Positions 22,998 through 31,085 of a stretch of DNA of 33,150 nt are shown one piece after another. The notes below the pieces were generated by a model that made no database searches, was not told the DNA's origin, and saw only the letters and a program-made list of their open reading frames with translations. This DNA comes from Clostridiaceae bacterium (GTDB lineage: Bacteria > Bacillota > Clostridia > Christensenellales > CAG-917), in assembly GCA_031289315.1 (NCBI GenBank), contig JAITPR010000030.1:1-33150 (forward strand). Direction: 5' to 3'. The translations under genes and the position numbers were made by a program. Numbering within the stretch: the stretch's first letter is position 1; each line of letters begins with the position of its first letter.

Positions 22998-24648
22998 CCT
23001 CAATGGCTTAAGCCTAGATGAGCTTGAAGCGCTTTGTGCGGAATTGAGAAAGGAAATTATCGGCGTTACTCTAAAAAACGGCGGACATTTGGCGTCTAAT
23101 TTGGGCGCGGTGGAGCTTACCGTAGCGTTGCACCGCGTTTTCAACGCTCCCGACGACAAGGTGATTTTTGACGTCGGACACCAGTGTTACACCCACAAGC
23201 TGTTGACGGGACGCGCCGATAAGTTTGACGGATTGCGGAAATTCGGCGGTATATCCGGCTTTGTTAGCGCCTCCGAAAGCCCGTATGACGCGGCGGATTC
23301 GGGGCATGCCGGGACGGCGCTTTCCACTGCGGCGGGCTACATGCGCGCGGAAATTTTGAGCGGACTTAGCAACAGCATAATCGCGGTGGTGGGCGACGGG
23401 GCATTCCCTAACGGGCTTACGCAAGAGGCGCTTAACGACATATCCACCATTCCTCACAACCTATTACTTATTCTGAACGACAACGAAATGACGATAAGCG
23501 GAAGCGTGGGACGCGTCGCGGACAGGCTCAAAGAGAGCGGCGACGTGTTTTCCGAATACGGTTTCCGCTACGCGGGGACCTTTGACGGGCATAATTTGCG
23601 TGAGTTGATTTTAACCTTAGGACAGCTTAAGGAGTTGGACGGACACGTCGCCATACGCGTAAAAACGCAAAAGGGCAAGGGCTATGCGCCTGCGGAAAAC
23701 GCACCGGAAAATTTTCATTCCGTCGGGGCGCCCTCCGATTTCTTTTCCGCCGACCTAGGCAAGGTTTTGTGTTCGATGGCGGCTAAAAACGATAAAATAA
23801 CCGTGATTACCGCCGCAATGAAAAAAGGGTCGGGCTTGACGGATTTTGCACGGCGCTATCCCGACCGCTTTTTTGACACCGGCATAGCGGAAGGGCATGC
23901 CGTTACCATGTCGGCGGCGCTTGCGCGCGGAGGTTACCGCCCGTACGTGGCGGTGTATTCCACATTTTTACAGCGCGCTTTCGACCAAATACTGCATGAC
24001 GTTTTGCCGGACTCCCTCCCCGTGACCTTCCTAGTGGACAGAAGCGGTTTTGTCGGCGGCGACGGGGAAACGCATCAAGGCGTATTCGACATCAGCTATT
24101 TATCGCTCATGCCCAACATGACGATACTGGCGCCAAAAAACACCGCGGAGTTCAAAAAAATGCTGGCGTGGACGGAAAGCTTCGGCGGTACCGTCGCCAT
24201 ACGCTATCCTAAAACGGCGGGGAAAAACGAGGACGCATCGGGTGATGTGGTTTTCGGGAAATGGGATTTAAAGCCCTCCGCGCCTACTGTGGCGGTGCTT
24301 ACTACGGGCGCAAAGTGCTATGAAATCGGCAAAAAAACCGAGCAAATTATAATGAAAACCGGCATAAAATGCCATACCGTAAATGCCAAATTCGTAAAGC
24401 CGTTGGATAAAAACGCCCTCGTAAAGCTTTCGGATAGCCTAATAGTGACCGTTGAGGATAACGTGCTTCAAGGCGGTTTCGGACAAGCGGTGTCCTCGTT
24501 TTTCCGGGAACGCGGCATGAATGCGGAGGTTATAAATATCGGAGTGGAAAACGGCTTTTTGCCCGCCGCGACCGAAGACGAACTTGTGGGCTATTGCCGT
24601 ATGTCGCCGGAAATCATTGCCAAACGCATACTCTCATACTTAAAATAG
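22966..24648 (+). CDS. dxs: 1-deoxy-D-xylulose-5-phosphate synthase
   Basis: Thiamine-diphosphate enzyme that condenses pyruvate and glyceraldehyde-3-phosphate, the first step of the MEP isoprenoid pathway feeding IspA. Motifs: FDVGHQCYTHKLLTGR, the ThDP motif GDGAFPNGLTQEALND, DNEMTISGSVG, DTGIAEGHAV with the catalytic Glu, and DRSGFVGGDGETHQGVFD. The usual AEQHAV is AEGHAV here. 560 residues against about 620 for the typical enzyme. I chose ATG 22966 behind GAGGAGAGG; the frame is open to 22879 but that part lies inside oapA. The stop codon falls in a fragment of the interspersed repeat element. Confidence 0.92.
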   Translation: MTLKEIKTPADLNGLSLDELEALCAELRKEIIGVTLKNGGHLASNLGAVELTVALHRVFNAPDDKVIFDVGHQCYTHKLLTGRADKFDGLRKFGGISGFVSASESPYDAADSGHAGTALSTAAGYMRAEILSGLSNSIIAVVGDGAFPNGLTQEALNDISTIPHNLLLILNDNEMTISGSVGRVADRLKESGDVFSEYGFRYAGTFDGHNLRELILTLGQLKELDGHVAIRVKTQKGKGYAPAENAPENFHSVGAPSDFFSADLGKVLCSMAAKNDKITVITAAMKKGSGLTDFARRYPDRFFDTGIAEGHAVTMSAALARGGYRPYVAVYSTFLQRAFDQILHDVLPDSLPVTFLVDRSGFVGGDGETHQGVFDISYLSLMPNMTILAPKNTAEFKKMLAWTESFGGTVAIRYPKTAGKNEDASGDVVFGKWDLKPSAPTVAVLTTGAKCYEIGKKTEQIIMKTGIKCHTVNAKFVKPLDKNALVKLSDSLIVTVEDNVLQGGFGQAVSSFFRERGMNAEVINIGVENGFLPAATEDELVGYCRMSPEIIAKRILSYLK

Positions 24649-24752
24649 CCGGAGAATATTTTGCCGTGGCGAATTGTCCGCCCCTTAAAATAAAGCTTTG
24701 CCATGGCGGCGGCTATGCTGTCGTGATGTCGGATACTCTCATACATAAAATA
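24640..24752. repeat. Repeat-element fragment and duplicated dxs end
   Basis: 24640-24684 matches the right half of the 170-bp element (TTAAAATAG...AATATTTTGCC...GAATTGTCC) and contains the dxs stop codon. 24731-24752 (GGATACTCTCATACATAAAA) repeats the last bases of dxs (24627-24648). Together they indicate a partial tandem duplication across the gene end. Confidence 0.65.
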
Positions 24753-24753
24753 A

Positions 24754-24795
24754 AATTTTGCCCCCTCAACGGTGAGGGGGCAAAATTATTTTTTA
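24754..24795. terminator. Strong bidirectional terminator between dxs and the minus-strand lipoprotein
   Basis: A 15-bp perfect stem (24754-24768 with 24773-24787) closes an ACGG loop and is followed by ATTATTTTTT on the plus strand. The minus-strand reading also ends in a T-rich tract. It serves the convergent ends of dxs and the downstream minus-strand gene. Confidence 0.9.
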
Positions 24796-24836
24796 GCGTG
24801 TTTTAGCCGACTTATAGCCGCTAATTCGGCGTCAAC

Positions 24837-25877
24837 TTAAAACTTAGGATTGATTCTCTTCGTCGGTATTTCGGGATTCCCTTCATCGGGATTCCCTTCA
24901 TCGGGATTCCCCTTGTCGTTGTTCCCGTCATCAGTATTCCCGTCGTTAGTTTTCCCGTCATCTACCGGGGTACGGTAATCGGCGTAGTCGGCGGGGAATG
25001 TAAGCGCCGCAATGTCGTATTTTATTACTACTTCAGTTGAATTTACTTCCGCATCCGAAGCGCCGTTTTCGGTGTAATCGGTGCGTTCCGTACAACTTAT
25101 TATATCAATTCTATCATTTGAAACCGTGAATATGAAAATATAGGTCGTCTTTTCGCCGTCCGTTGCATTGGTTGAAGCCTCTGCGTTGTAGAACTCCGTC
25201 TGAGTAAAGGTGAGTCTTATAACGGATTTGTCGGCGGTACCCTTTTTGGTTATTTTTTCGCCGCTTATTTTAACGCTGTTTTCGTCCGCCAGTTTGCCGT
25301 TAAACATAAAGGGTTCCGCAGATTCCGCGTCAAGTGCCGGCAAAAGGCTGTTTGCAACGGAACCGAAGTCGAAACTGAAATCGTCCACGGTGTCTAAGAA
25401 ATCCGCTTGGCTTGCGTACTCATACAGCTCACGCGACGGGGCGGAGGGTATTATTGCGTTTGAACCGCTGCCGACTTTTTCGCGGCTTTCGGACGCGCGG
25501 TAAAATTTGCCGTCGGACGCCTTGCCGTAATACGTCACGCTGTTGTCGCCGTTGGTGAGATTTTCCTCCGTCATTTTCATTACGGTCGCCGCACCCGTAC
25601 CGGTTTTGGCAATAGATATACGGTTGGATTCACCAACCTCTTCCTTGTTGCCGTCGCCGTCAAAATATTCCTCCGACATCGTAACAATTATTTCACGGTT
25701 GGTGCCGGCATCAAATTCCTTAAAATCGTTAAGCGCGGCGCTCAACATTTCCTTACCTTCCGCTTCGCTTATAGCCGTTCTCTTTTCCTTCGCACTGCAT
25801 GCGCTTAGTCCGAATAAAAGCGTCGCCGCTAAAGATAAAACCGCCGTAGTAAAAATAAAATTCTTACCGTGTTTCAT
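24837..25877 (-). CDS. Hypothetical lipoprotein with repetitive Asn/Gly/Asp tail
   Basis: Starts at ATG 25877 with AAGGAG at good spacing. The signal peptide MKHGKNFIFTTAVLSLAATLLFG ends in the lipobox LSAC, so it is a predicted lipoprotein (347 residues). The mature domain alternates beta strands with polar turns (EIIVTMSEEYFDGDG, SVTYYGKASDGKFYRASES, VIRLTFTQTEF, YIFIFTVSNDRIDIISC), loosely like LolA/LppX-type lipid- or ligand-binding lipoproteins, but I cannot assign a family. The C-terminus is a repeat of D-[DG]-G-N / GNPDE units encoded by 15-bp direct repeats. A longer frame to 25967 lacks support. Confidence 0.72.
   Translation of the reverse strand: MKHGKNFIFTTAVLSLAATLLFGLSACSAKEKRTAISEAEGKEMLSAALNDFKEFDAGTNREIIVTMSEEYFDGDGNKEEVGESNRISIAKTGTGAATVMKMTEENLTNGDNSVTYYGKASDGKFYRASESREKVGSGSNAIIPSAPSRELYEYASQADFLDTVDDFSFDFGSVANSLLPALDAESAEPFMFNGKLADENSVKISGEKITKKGTADKSVIRLTFTQTEFYNAEASTNATDGEKTTYIFIFTVSNDRIDIISCTERTDYTENGASDAEVNSTEVVIKYDIAALTFPADYADYRTPVDDGKTNDGNTDDGNNDKGNPDEGNPDEGNPEIPTKRINPKF
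24868..24963. repeat. 15-bp coding tandem repeats in the lipoprotein tail
   Basis: The word TCGGGATTCCCTTCA repeats almost perfectly near 24882-24911, with degenerate copies (GTCGTTGTTCCCGTC, ATCAGTATTCCCGTC) continuing to about 24963. On the minus strand it encodes GNPDE/GNTDD-type repeats likely to vary in copy number. Confidence 0.75.
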
Positions 25878-25997
25878 ATATAAAAATCTCCTTTTTTTTG
25901 CAGACTTGAGTCGAATTTTTCGGCTTGCCGCAACTGTTGTTAAGGCTATTGTCCGCAAATTTGCCAAAAATATTTATGATATGAGTTAAAAAAAATG

Positions 25998-26167
25998 GTG
26001 CGGACAATCCGCGGTGATAAAATATTTTCAGGCTATTTTTAAGTATAAAATTTTCTAAAAGCACAGGACGTAGCACCGCTACGGAAGAGCATTTCAGACG
26101 GTTTTAGACCAAAAAGAGTCGAAAAGATTTTCTTGAACAGCAAGTCGTCACTGCGGATTGTCCACAC
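25998..26167. repeat. Full-length inverted-end interspersed element, reverse orientation
   Basis: Ends GTGCGGACAATCCGC and GCGGATTGTCCACAC are near-perfect inverted repeats. Read on the minus strand it matches 18124-18295 along nearly the whole length, including GACTCTTTTTGGTCTAAAACC and the GTAGC-GGT-GCTAC hairpin (26070-26082). It sits between two minus-strand genes. Confidence 0.85.
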
Positions 26168-26170
26168 TCT

Positions 26171-26196
26171 AAAAAAAGGGACGCTTTCCGCGTCCC
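26171..26196 (-). terminator. Terminator of the acyltransferase-like gene
   Basis: GGGACGC/GCGTCCC stem (26178-26196) with a 5-nt loop, followed on the minus strand by seven T (26177 down to 26171), 40 bp after the stop codon. Confidence 0.85.
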
Positions 26197-26236
26197 TAAT
26201 GCTGTAAATAAAATCCGCAAGCGCCGCCGCCCGCCT

Positions 26237-27613
26237 CTATAGCTTGAACAGCGTTTTGGTCTTAGCGAGGGGCAGGCTTATCAGCACGTATATGCTTACG
26301 ACGATTGCCAAGGCAATCCCTACCTGCCACGCGTTAAGCGTAGGCACGAACAATTCGCACACGCCGTCTAAGACCAGCGTCAAAAGGAGATAAAGGAAGA
26401 TGTTGCGCCCGAATGTCGCGATAATCGGAATGGGACGATTTTTCAAAAACAGCTTATCAATTATACAGAATATAAAGTAAAGAAGATTGACCCACGCAAG
26501 ACCGAAAGCGATATAGGTCGTATTATAGGACTGATACAGCGCCTCTCCCAATAGGTATTTAAGCCCTATTGCAACGCCGAAAAGCGCGGCGGTAGCAATG
26601 GCGTAAAGCCCCAAATTTTTGCGCGATACGTCGCCCAAAAATGAGGATATGAGCACGGCTCCGGCGAACCCGACGCAAGCGGCGATGCCGCCCTGTGTAC
26701 CCGTGAAGAGGTCGATTTGCGATTTAAAAACGGTGTAGAGTGCTAGTATTCCAACGCCTACGGCAAGGCGCACCCATGCGTTGCGGCGGATTTTCGGCAG
26801 TAGCGTAAACATGAGCAAAATGCCCGTAAACCCGATACTGTGAACCGTTTGCCAATCCATATCATCGTTGGTAACTGCGTTCACCATGAAAAGAAGCGCC
26901 GAAAAAATACCGATAATAGCGGCATTTTTAATGAAAAAGCGCTTATAAGCCGCTTTACCTTCGCGTTCCACACTGCGGTCGAAAACCTTATACATTATAA
27001 TGCCGATTAAGAAAAAGAACGCGATGGGACCCAAATCCAACGGCATCATGTTAAAGAAATTGAAGAAAGGCAAGTCCGTTCCCGTTTGAGACGAATGGTA
27101 TACGATGTCGTGCTTTGAAAATGAGGCGGGAATAAATATCATGAACTGCGCAAGCATGTAAAAAATGACCATTAAGCCCTTCATGTTATCTACAATGGCA
27201 TAGCGGGAGGAAATGCGCGCATCCTTATCAAGCTGCGAAGGATTTTTGCCGTCGCTTTCAACGTTCGGGACAGCCGGAGAAGCTTCCGCTGCTTCGGCTT
27301 GACCGTAAGCGGGTGAGAAAGCGTTTTGAGGAACCGCATAGCCCGGTTGCGCGGCATAAGCCGGTTGCGCGGCATAGCCCGGTTGCGCGGTCGTGCGTGC
27401 GCCGGGTGTGGTTTTTATGGTTGTTTTTGAGGTTTGCGCGGTGGTGTAATCCGCCCGTGTAGACTTATCTTCCATATTCGCTTGGCGCGGTTGTAAGTTA
27501 TTTTCGACGCCTTGTTCGGTTTTCTTCGCAAGTTTTTTTAGTATGTCGTTTTTACGCGCCTCCGCCGGATTGGCGGATAAAGTCGTTTTTTGTTGTTGTT
27601 TGTCTGTTCTCAT
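26237..27613 (-). CDS. Multi-pass membrane protein, acyltransferase-like (HGSNAT/YeiB/acyltransferase-3 type), with repetitive N-terminus
   Basis: Start ATG 27613 behind AAGGA, 458 residues; an upstream frame extending to 27790 is unlikely. Residues 1-135 are cytosolic, Gln/Ala/Lys-rich and include a tandem of PGYAAQPAYAAQPGYA-type units. From about residue 145 there are roughly ten hydrophobic segments, starting with VDNMKGLMVIFYMLAQFMIF and DLGPIAFFFLIGIIMYKVFDRS. This resembles the first helices of DUF1624/DUF5009 and acyltransferase-3 proteins, which move acyl groups to extracytoplasmic sugars. The catalytic His usually seen in TM1 of that group is replaced here (MLAQF), so enzymatic activity is uncertain. 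Confidence 0.65.
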   Translation of the reverse strand: MRTDKQQQKTTLSANPAEARKNDILKKLAKKTEQGVENNLQPRQANMEDKSTRADYTTAQTSKTTIKTTPGARTTAQPGYAAQPAYAAQPGYAVPQNAFSPAYGQAEAAEASPAVPNVESDGKNPSQLDKDARISSRYAIVDNMKGLMVIFYMLAQFMIFIPASFSKHDIVYHSSQTGTDLPFFNFFNMMPLDLGPIAFFFLIGIIMYKVFDRSVEREGKAAYKRFFIKNAAIIGIFSALLFMVNAVTNDDMDWQTVHSIGFTGILLMFTLLPKIRRNAWVRLAVGVGILALYTVFKSQIDLFTGTQGGIAACVGFAGAVLISSFLGDVSRKNLGLYAIATAALFGVAIGLKYLLGEALYQSYNTTYIAFGLAWVNLLYFIFCIIDKLFLKNRPIPIIATFGRNIFLYLLLTLVLDGVCELFVPTLNAWQVGIALAIVVSIYVLISLPLAKTKTLFKL

Positions 27614-27966
27614 GTTCCTTATTGTACCACACTGGCGTAAAATATCAACTATTATGCATGAAAAAAAATATATGTATAGAAATTTAACGCAAAACTTGCA
27701 GTCCACATATGTCAATAACACTCGCGCAACGCGCGTAGGTAGGTGGGTGCTTGAGTGTGGGCGGTACCCCGTCGTATGCGGCAATAACACTCGCGCAACG
27801 CGCGTAGGTAGTTGGGAGTAGCTAAGTGAACAGAAAAAAACTTAAGGAATTGGGACTAAGCGCGCAATCTGCGTAGTTTATGTGGAGTGTAAGTATAGTT
27901 CTTTTGCTGTGCGGCAAAAGAACGCCAAGACGAAAGTTGATGATTAACTCTGAATAAATTTAAAAG

Positions 27967-28007
27967 CGCGTAATACGATAGGGTCACCTTTCGTATTACG
28001 CGTTTTT
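27967..28007 (+). terminator. Terminator-like hairpin (left flank of the carboxylase operon)
   Basis: 11-bp perfect stem CGCGTAATACG / CGTATTACGCG (27967-27977, 27992-28002) followed by TTTTT. It has an inverted counterpart at about 32655-32700. It could insulate the operon from upstream transcription. Confidence 0.6.
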
Positions 28008-28046
28008 CAAGTAATCAGGGTCAAGCGTCACGCTTGCGGTTTTTCG

Positions 28047-28072
28047 GTTCCTTTTGGGCGCCCAAAAGGAAC
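28047..28072. repeat. 26-bp perfect palindrome, left copy
   Basis: The palindrome is centred on GGGCGCCC, with arms GTTCCTTTT / AAAAGGAAC. An identical palindrome occurs at 32529-32554 on the other side of the carboxylase operon. Confidence 0.9.
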
Positions 28073-28110
28073 TCTATTAAATTCTGTTCCTTGAAGGTGC
28101 GATAATTGAC

Positions 28111-28139
28111 TTGCAAAATTTGGGTGGATAGGTTATAAT
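28111..28139 (+). promoter_or_regulatory. Promoter of the biotin-dependent carboxyltransferase operon
   Basis: TTGCAA (28111-28116), 17 bp, then perfect TATAAT (28134-28139). The leader to the first gene is about 165 nt. It lies just inside the left flanking repeat. Confidence 0.7.
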
Positions 28140-28310
28140 CATAAGGAATTTTCAAAAAGCGGGTGTTCGGGTTTTTCCGGGTGCGCGGTTTTAGAAAATC
28201 CGCACAAGAGTGACGGTGTATGTCTAAGGCAGGCGTACGGCGGCGGTCGGAAAACGGCGCTTTCTGAAAGGAGATGCCGGCGGCAAAAGAGCTTTTCAAG
28301 AGGAAAAGAA

Positions 28311-29705
28311 ATGGATATATTAAAGCGTTTTGACGACAACACATCGAAGATTTTAAATGCCGGAGGCAAAATCCGCGCATTTTTAGACGAACTCACCGAC
28401 AAGCAGAGTTTTGTGGAATGGGACGTGTTCCTATCCGGCAAGGACGAGGTTTCGGGGGCGGACGCGTTGGGAGAGGGCGTAATCACCGGTTACGCCACGA
28501 TTGACGGTTGGCCGGTATACCTCTTTTTGCAGAACTACGAGGTTAAATCGGGCGGCTTCAGCCTTGCGCAAGGGAAGAAAATAGTGAAAGCTATAGACAA
28601 AGCGGTGAAAGCCGGCATTCCTTTCGTATCGGTAATCGACTCTGCCGGCGCAAGGCTAGGCGAGGGCATAGGCGTGCTTGAGGGTTACGGCTCCGTGATA
28701 GCCGCCGCGTCGGAGCTTGCTGAAAGCGTCCCGCACATAGCGGTTATAAAGGGTCCCGCGGTAGGCGTGATGAGCGCATACGCGTCGTTGGCGGATTTTG
28801 TTTTCGTGTCCGAAAAAGACGGCTACGCGTCGCTTAACGCACCCATGGCGGTTACCGCCGCCGCGGGAAAGGCAGTACCCTCTGCGGAGGCGTTCGGCGC
28901 AAAGGCGTTGACGGCGGGCGGTCTTGCGGATTTCACCTTTGCGGATGCCAAATCGCTTTCCGTCAAGCTGTCGGAGCTGTTCTCGTACCTCTACGACACG
29001 GAGGAGTCCGAAGACGACTTAAACCGCACGGAGGAAACCGTCAATTCGGCGTACTCTGCGGAAGCCGCAATCAAGGCGGTTGCCGACGGCGGAAATTACT
29101 TAAAACTAAAGGGCGGCTACGCGCCGGAAATCATAACCGCGCTTGCTAAAATAGGCGGCAGAACGGTTGGTTTTCTTGCCACCGACATCGCGAAAAACGG
29201 CGGCTATATAAGCAAAAAAGGCATTTCAAAGGCTACCGGCTTTGTGAAACTGCTTTCCGCAATAGGCGCTCCGCTTATCACGCTTACCGACTCATTGGGC
29301 GCGGAAATATCGTTGTCAGACGAGCTTTCCGGTTTAGCGGCGGAGGCGGGCGCACTGCTTAAAGCGGTTGCGTCGTCGACGTCCTTTAAAATTGCCGTAA
29401 TCGCTGGCAAGGCAATAGGCTTTGCTTATCTTGCTTTTGCGTCTAAGGGCTTAGGATATGATTATTCGCTTGCGTTTGCCGGGGCGGCAATATCTCCGCT
29501 GAACCCGGAAACCGCGGTTGAAGTGGAGTTTTCTAAGGAAATCGCTTCTGCAAAGGACCCCGCCGCGGCACGTACGAAGTTGCTTAAAAAGTATAATGAC
29601 GAGCTTGCCGACCCGTTTGTTTCGGCGAAGGACGGCTACGTGGACAATATCATAGAGCCAAAAAACTTGCGTCCGTATCTTGCGAGCATTTTGGAAACGC
29701 TGTAA
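28311..29705 (+). CDS. Acyl-CoA carboxyltransferase subunit (MmdA/PccB/12S-type)
   Basis: Crotonase-fold carboxyltransferase that moves CO2 between an acyl-CoA (such as methylmalonyl-CoA or malonyl-CoA) and biotin. It has two homologous halves. The N-terminal half shows GYATIDGWPVYLFLQ, SLAQGKKIVKAIDKA and the oxyanion motif SAGARLGEGIGVLEGYG; the C-terminal half shows SLGAEISLSDELSGLA and an AGKAIGFAYLAF stretch. At 464 residues it is shorter than typical 12S/PccB subunits (about 510-520). It heads an operon with an OadG-like protein, a biotin carrier and an OadA-type subunit. Confidence 0.87.
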   Translation: MDILKRFDDNTSKILNAGGKIRAFLDELTDKQSFVEWDVFLSGKDEVSGADALGEGVITGYATIDGWPVYLFLQNYEVKSGGFSLAQGKKIVKAIDKAVKAGIPFVSVIDSAGARLGEGIGVLEGYGSVIAAASELAESVPHIAVIKGPAVGVMSAYASLADFVFVSEKDGYASLNAPMAVTAAAGKAVPSAEAFGAKALTAGGLADFTFADAKSLSVKLSELFSYLYDTEESEDDLNRTEETVNSAYSAEAAIKAVADGGNYLKLKGGYAPEIITALAKIGGRTVGFLATDIAKNGGYISKKGISKATGFVKLLSAIGAPLITLTDSLGAEISLSDELSGLAAEAGALLKAVASSTSFKIAVIAGKAIGFAYLAFASKGLGYDYSLAFAGAAISPLNPETAVEVEFSKEIASAKDPAAARTKLLKKYNDELADPFVSAKDGYVDNIIEPKNLRPYLASILETL

Positions 29706-29728
29706 ATCGGTTTTTAAGGAATTAGGCT

Positions 29729-30094
29729 ATGAACCCTCTTTATAATATTATATCGGCGGCGGTAGAACCGGTTGAAGCCGCGCCCGTAATATGGTGGCAG
29801 ACCTTGTTAGCCGTTTTGGTGGTGGTGGTTATAGTTGCCGCAATCGTATGGTATATACGCAGCGGGAAGGAATTGCTTGCTCCCAAAATTGCCGTGCTTA
29901 AAGCCAAAATTTTTAAGCACAAGGACGATACTACGGAACCGGTCGCGCCGGAAAGCGTAGCGGGCGAAGCGGTAGATGACGGAGAGCTTATCGCGGCTAT
30001 AACCGCGGCGGTATACGCCGTCATATCCGAAGAAGCCGCGGCGTCAAACCGTCCGTCGGTCGGGTTTATCGTCAAAAAAATCAGAAGACTGTAG
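29729..30094 (+). CDS. OadG-like small membrane subunit
   Basis: 121 residues with one N-terminal TM segment (WWQTLLAVLVVVVIVAAIVWYI, residues 22-43), a charged linker and a C-terminal segment LIAAITAAVYAVISEE ... VGFIVKKIRRL. The A-I-T-A-A and final K-x-I-R-R patterns are those of oxaloacetate/methylmalonyl-CoA decarboxylase gamma or delta subunits, which anchor the complex in the membrane. It lies 23 nt after the carboxyltransferase. Confidence 0.75.
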   Translation: MNPLYNIISAAVEPVEAAPVIWWQTLLAVLVVVVIVAAIVWYIRSGKELLAPKIAVLKAKIFKHKDDTTEPVAPESVAGEAVDDGELIAAITAAVYAVISEEAAASNRPSVGFIVKKIRRL

Positions 30095-30412
30095 AAAGGG
30101 GAGTGGGACAATCCGCAGGGACGACTTGCCGGCTAAGAAAAGCTTTTGTCGCCTCGAATTTTCCACACCCGTAGAAAGTATCCGATTTGCACAATCCGCA
30201 AAGGAAAACGTGTACGGGCTTAGAAAAATTTTTTTTGAAGCCTAAAGCGGAAATATTAACTAAGAAACAAGGAGAGCAGCGCGTTAAACAAAAAAACGCG
30301 GTTTTCTCTAAAACGGCGCGGCGGCAAAACTAAGTTTTGACGGCAAGCCGGTAAATCCTATTTCATACTAGCGGCGCACACAAGTTTTTAAGCGCCGCGG
30401 AGGATTATTCGT
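30095..30412. other. Intergenic region with a short repeat-element copy
   Basis: 30101-30170 is a 70-bp copy of the inverted-end element, nearly identical in its core (GACTTGCCGGCTAAGAAAAG) to 14935-15003. A second, decayed end (TTGCACAATCCGCAAAGG) follows at about 30188. The remaining bases to the GGAGG ribosome site of the next gene (30399-30403) show no ORF. Confidence 0.7.
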
Positions 30413-30814
30413 ATGCGTAAATTCAATGTAACAGTAAACGGTAACGTCTACGAGGTAGAGGTGGAAGAAACCGGAGCCGTTGCCGCTCCCGTTCAAGCCG
30501 CCGCACCCGTCGCCGCCGCGGCACCCGCACCTACTGCGGTAGTCGCACCTAAGCCCGCCGCACCGGCTGCTCCCGCCGCTAAAAAAGCCGAAGCGCCCGC
30601 AAACGGCACAAAGGTGGCTTGTCCCATGCCGGGAACCGTCGTGGGAGTTAAGGTTTCCAACGGGCAAACCGTCAAAAAAGGGCAGACCCTCTTAGTGCTT
30701 GAAGCGATGAAAATGGAAAATGAAATTTCCTCTCCCGCGGACGGAGTGGTTACCGTGCTATGCGCCAAAGGCGATACTACGGCGACCGGCGATATTCTGG
30801 CGGTTATAGCGTAA
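30413..30814 (+). CDS. Biotin carrier protein (biotin/lipoyl attachment)
   Basis: 133 residues. An N-terminal strand segment MRKFNVTVNGNVYEVEVEE, an Ala/Pro-rich flexible linker (about 25-65) and a biotinyl domain with VLEAMKMENEI (biotinyl-lysine in AMKM) and a TGDILAVI end. Layout and size match the 1.3S subunit of transcarboxylase and the biotin subunit of Na+-pumping decarboxylases. It shuttles carboxyl groups between the two carboxyltransferases encoded on either side. Confidence 0.93.
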   Translation: MRKFNVTVNGNVYEVEVEETGAVAAPVQAAAPVAAAAPAPTAVVAPKPAAPAAPAAKKAEAPANGTKVACPMPGTVVGVKVSNGQTVKKGQTLLVLEAMKMENEISSPADGVVTVLCAKGDTTATGDILAVIA

Positions 30815-31085
30815 CCCGAAAAAAGGTTTAAAAACCGCTTTTTAGGCATATCAGAATATATCCGTCGCACGTAAGATACGACCGCTTAACGCGCGGTTGT
30901 TTGACTGCGTTTAAGCGATGTGTAACGGGAAATCCTTAAAAAATCCTAGCATGCAAACCGTCCGTGCCGCACTAAGGCGCGGCGGAACCCCGCGCTACTT
31001 GAGCCGTGAATGCCAAAGTAAGTAAAATTTTGTTAACGGAGTAAAGGCGTAAAAGCCGTTCCCGCGTTACTTAAAAGGTAAAGAA
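30815..31085. other. Intergenic region between biotin carrier and OadA genes
   Basis: 271 bp without an ORF. An imperfect stem pairing GGTTT and AAACC with flanking A/T runs lies at about 30818-30845, and an ACCGC/GCGGT stem at about 30881-30897. No repeat element of the major family is seen. Confidence 0.4.

Larger units (their letters stand above)
27614..28110. repeat. Repeat-rich intergenic region between divergent genes
   Basis: Contains two direct copies of AATAACACTCGCGCAACGCG (about 27714 and 27781, 67 bp apart), a GTTCTTTTGC/GCAAAAGAAC hairpin (27898-27923), a CGCGTAATACG stem with T-tail (27967-28007) and a 26-bp perfect palindrome (28047-28072). The part from about 27938 to 28075 is an inverted copy of sequence at 32527-32740 beyond the downstream operon. 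No gene is seen. Confidence 0.75.

Noticed and set aside
27543..27821. 92-residue plus-strand ORF
   Set aside because: It is antisense to the acyltransferase N-terminus and then runs through direct repeats encoding NNTRATRVG; no supporting signals.
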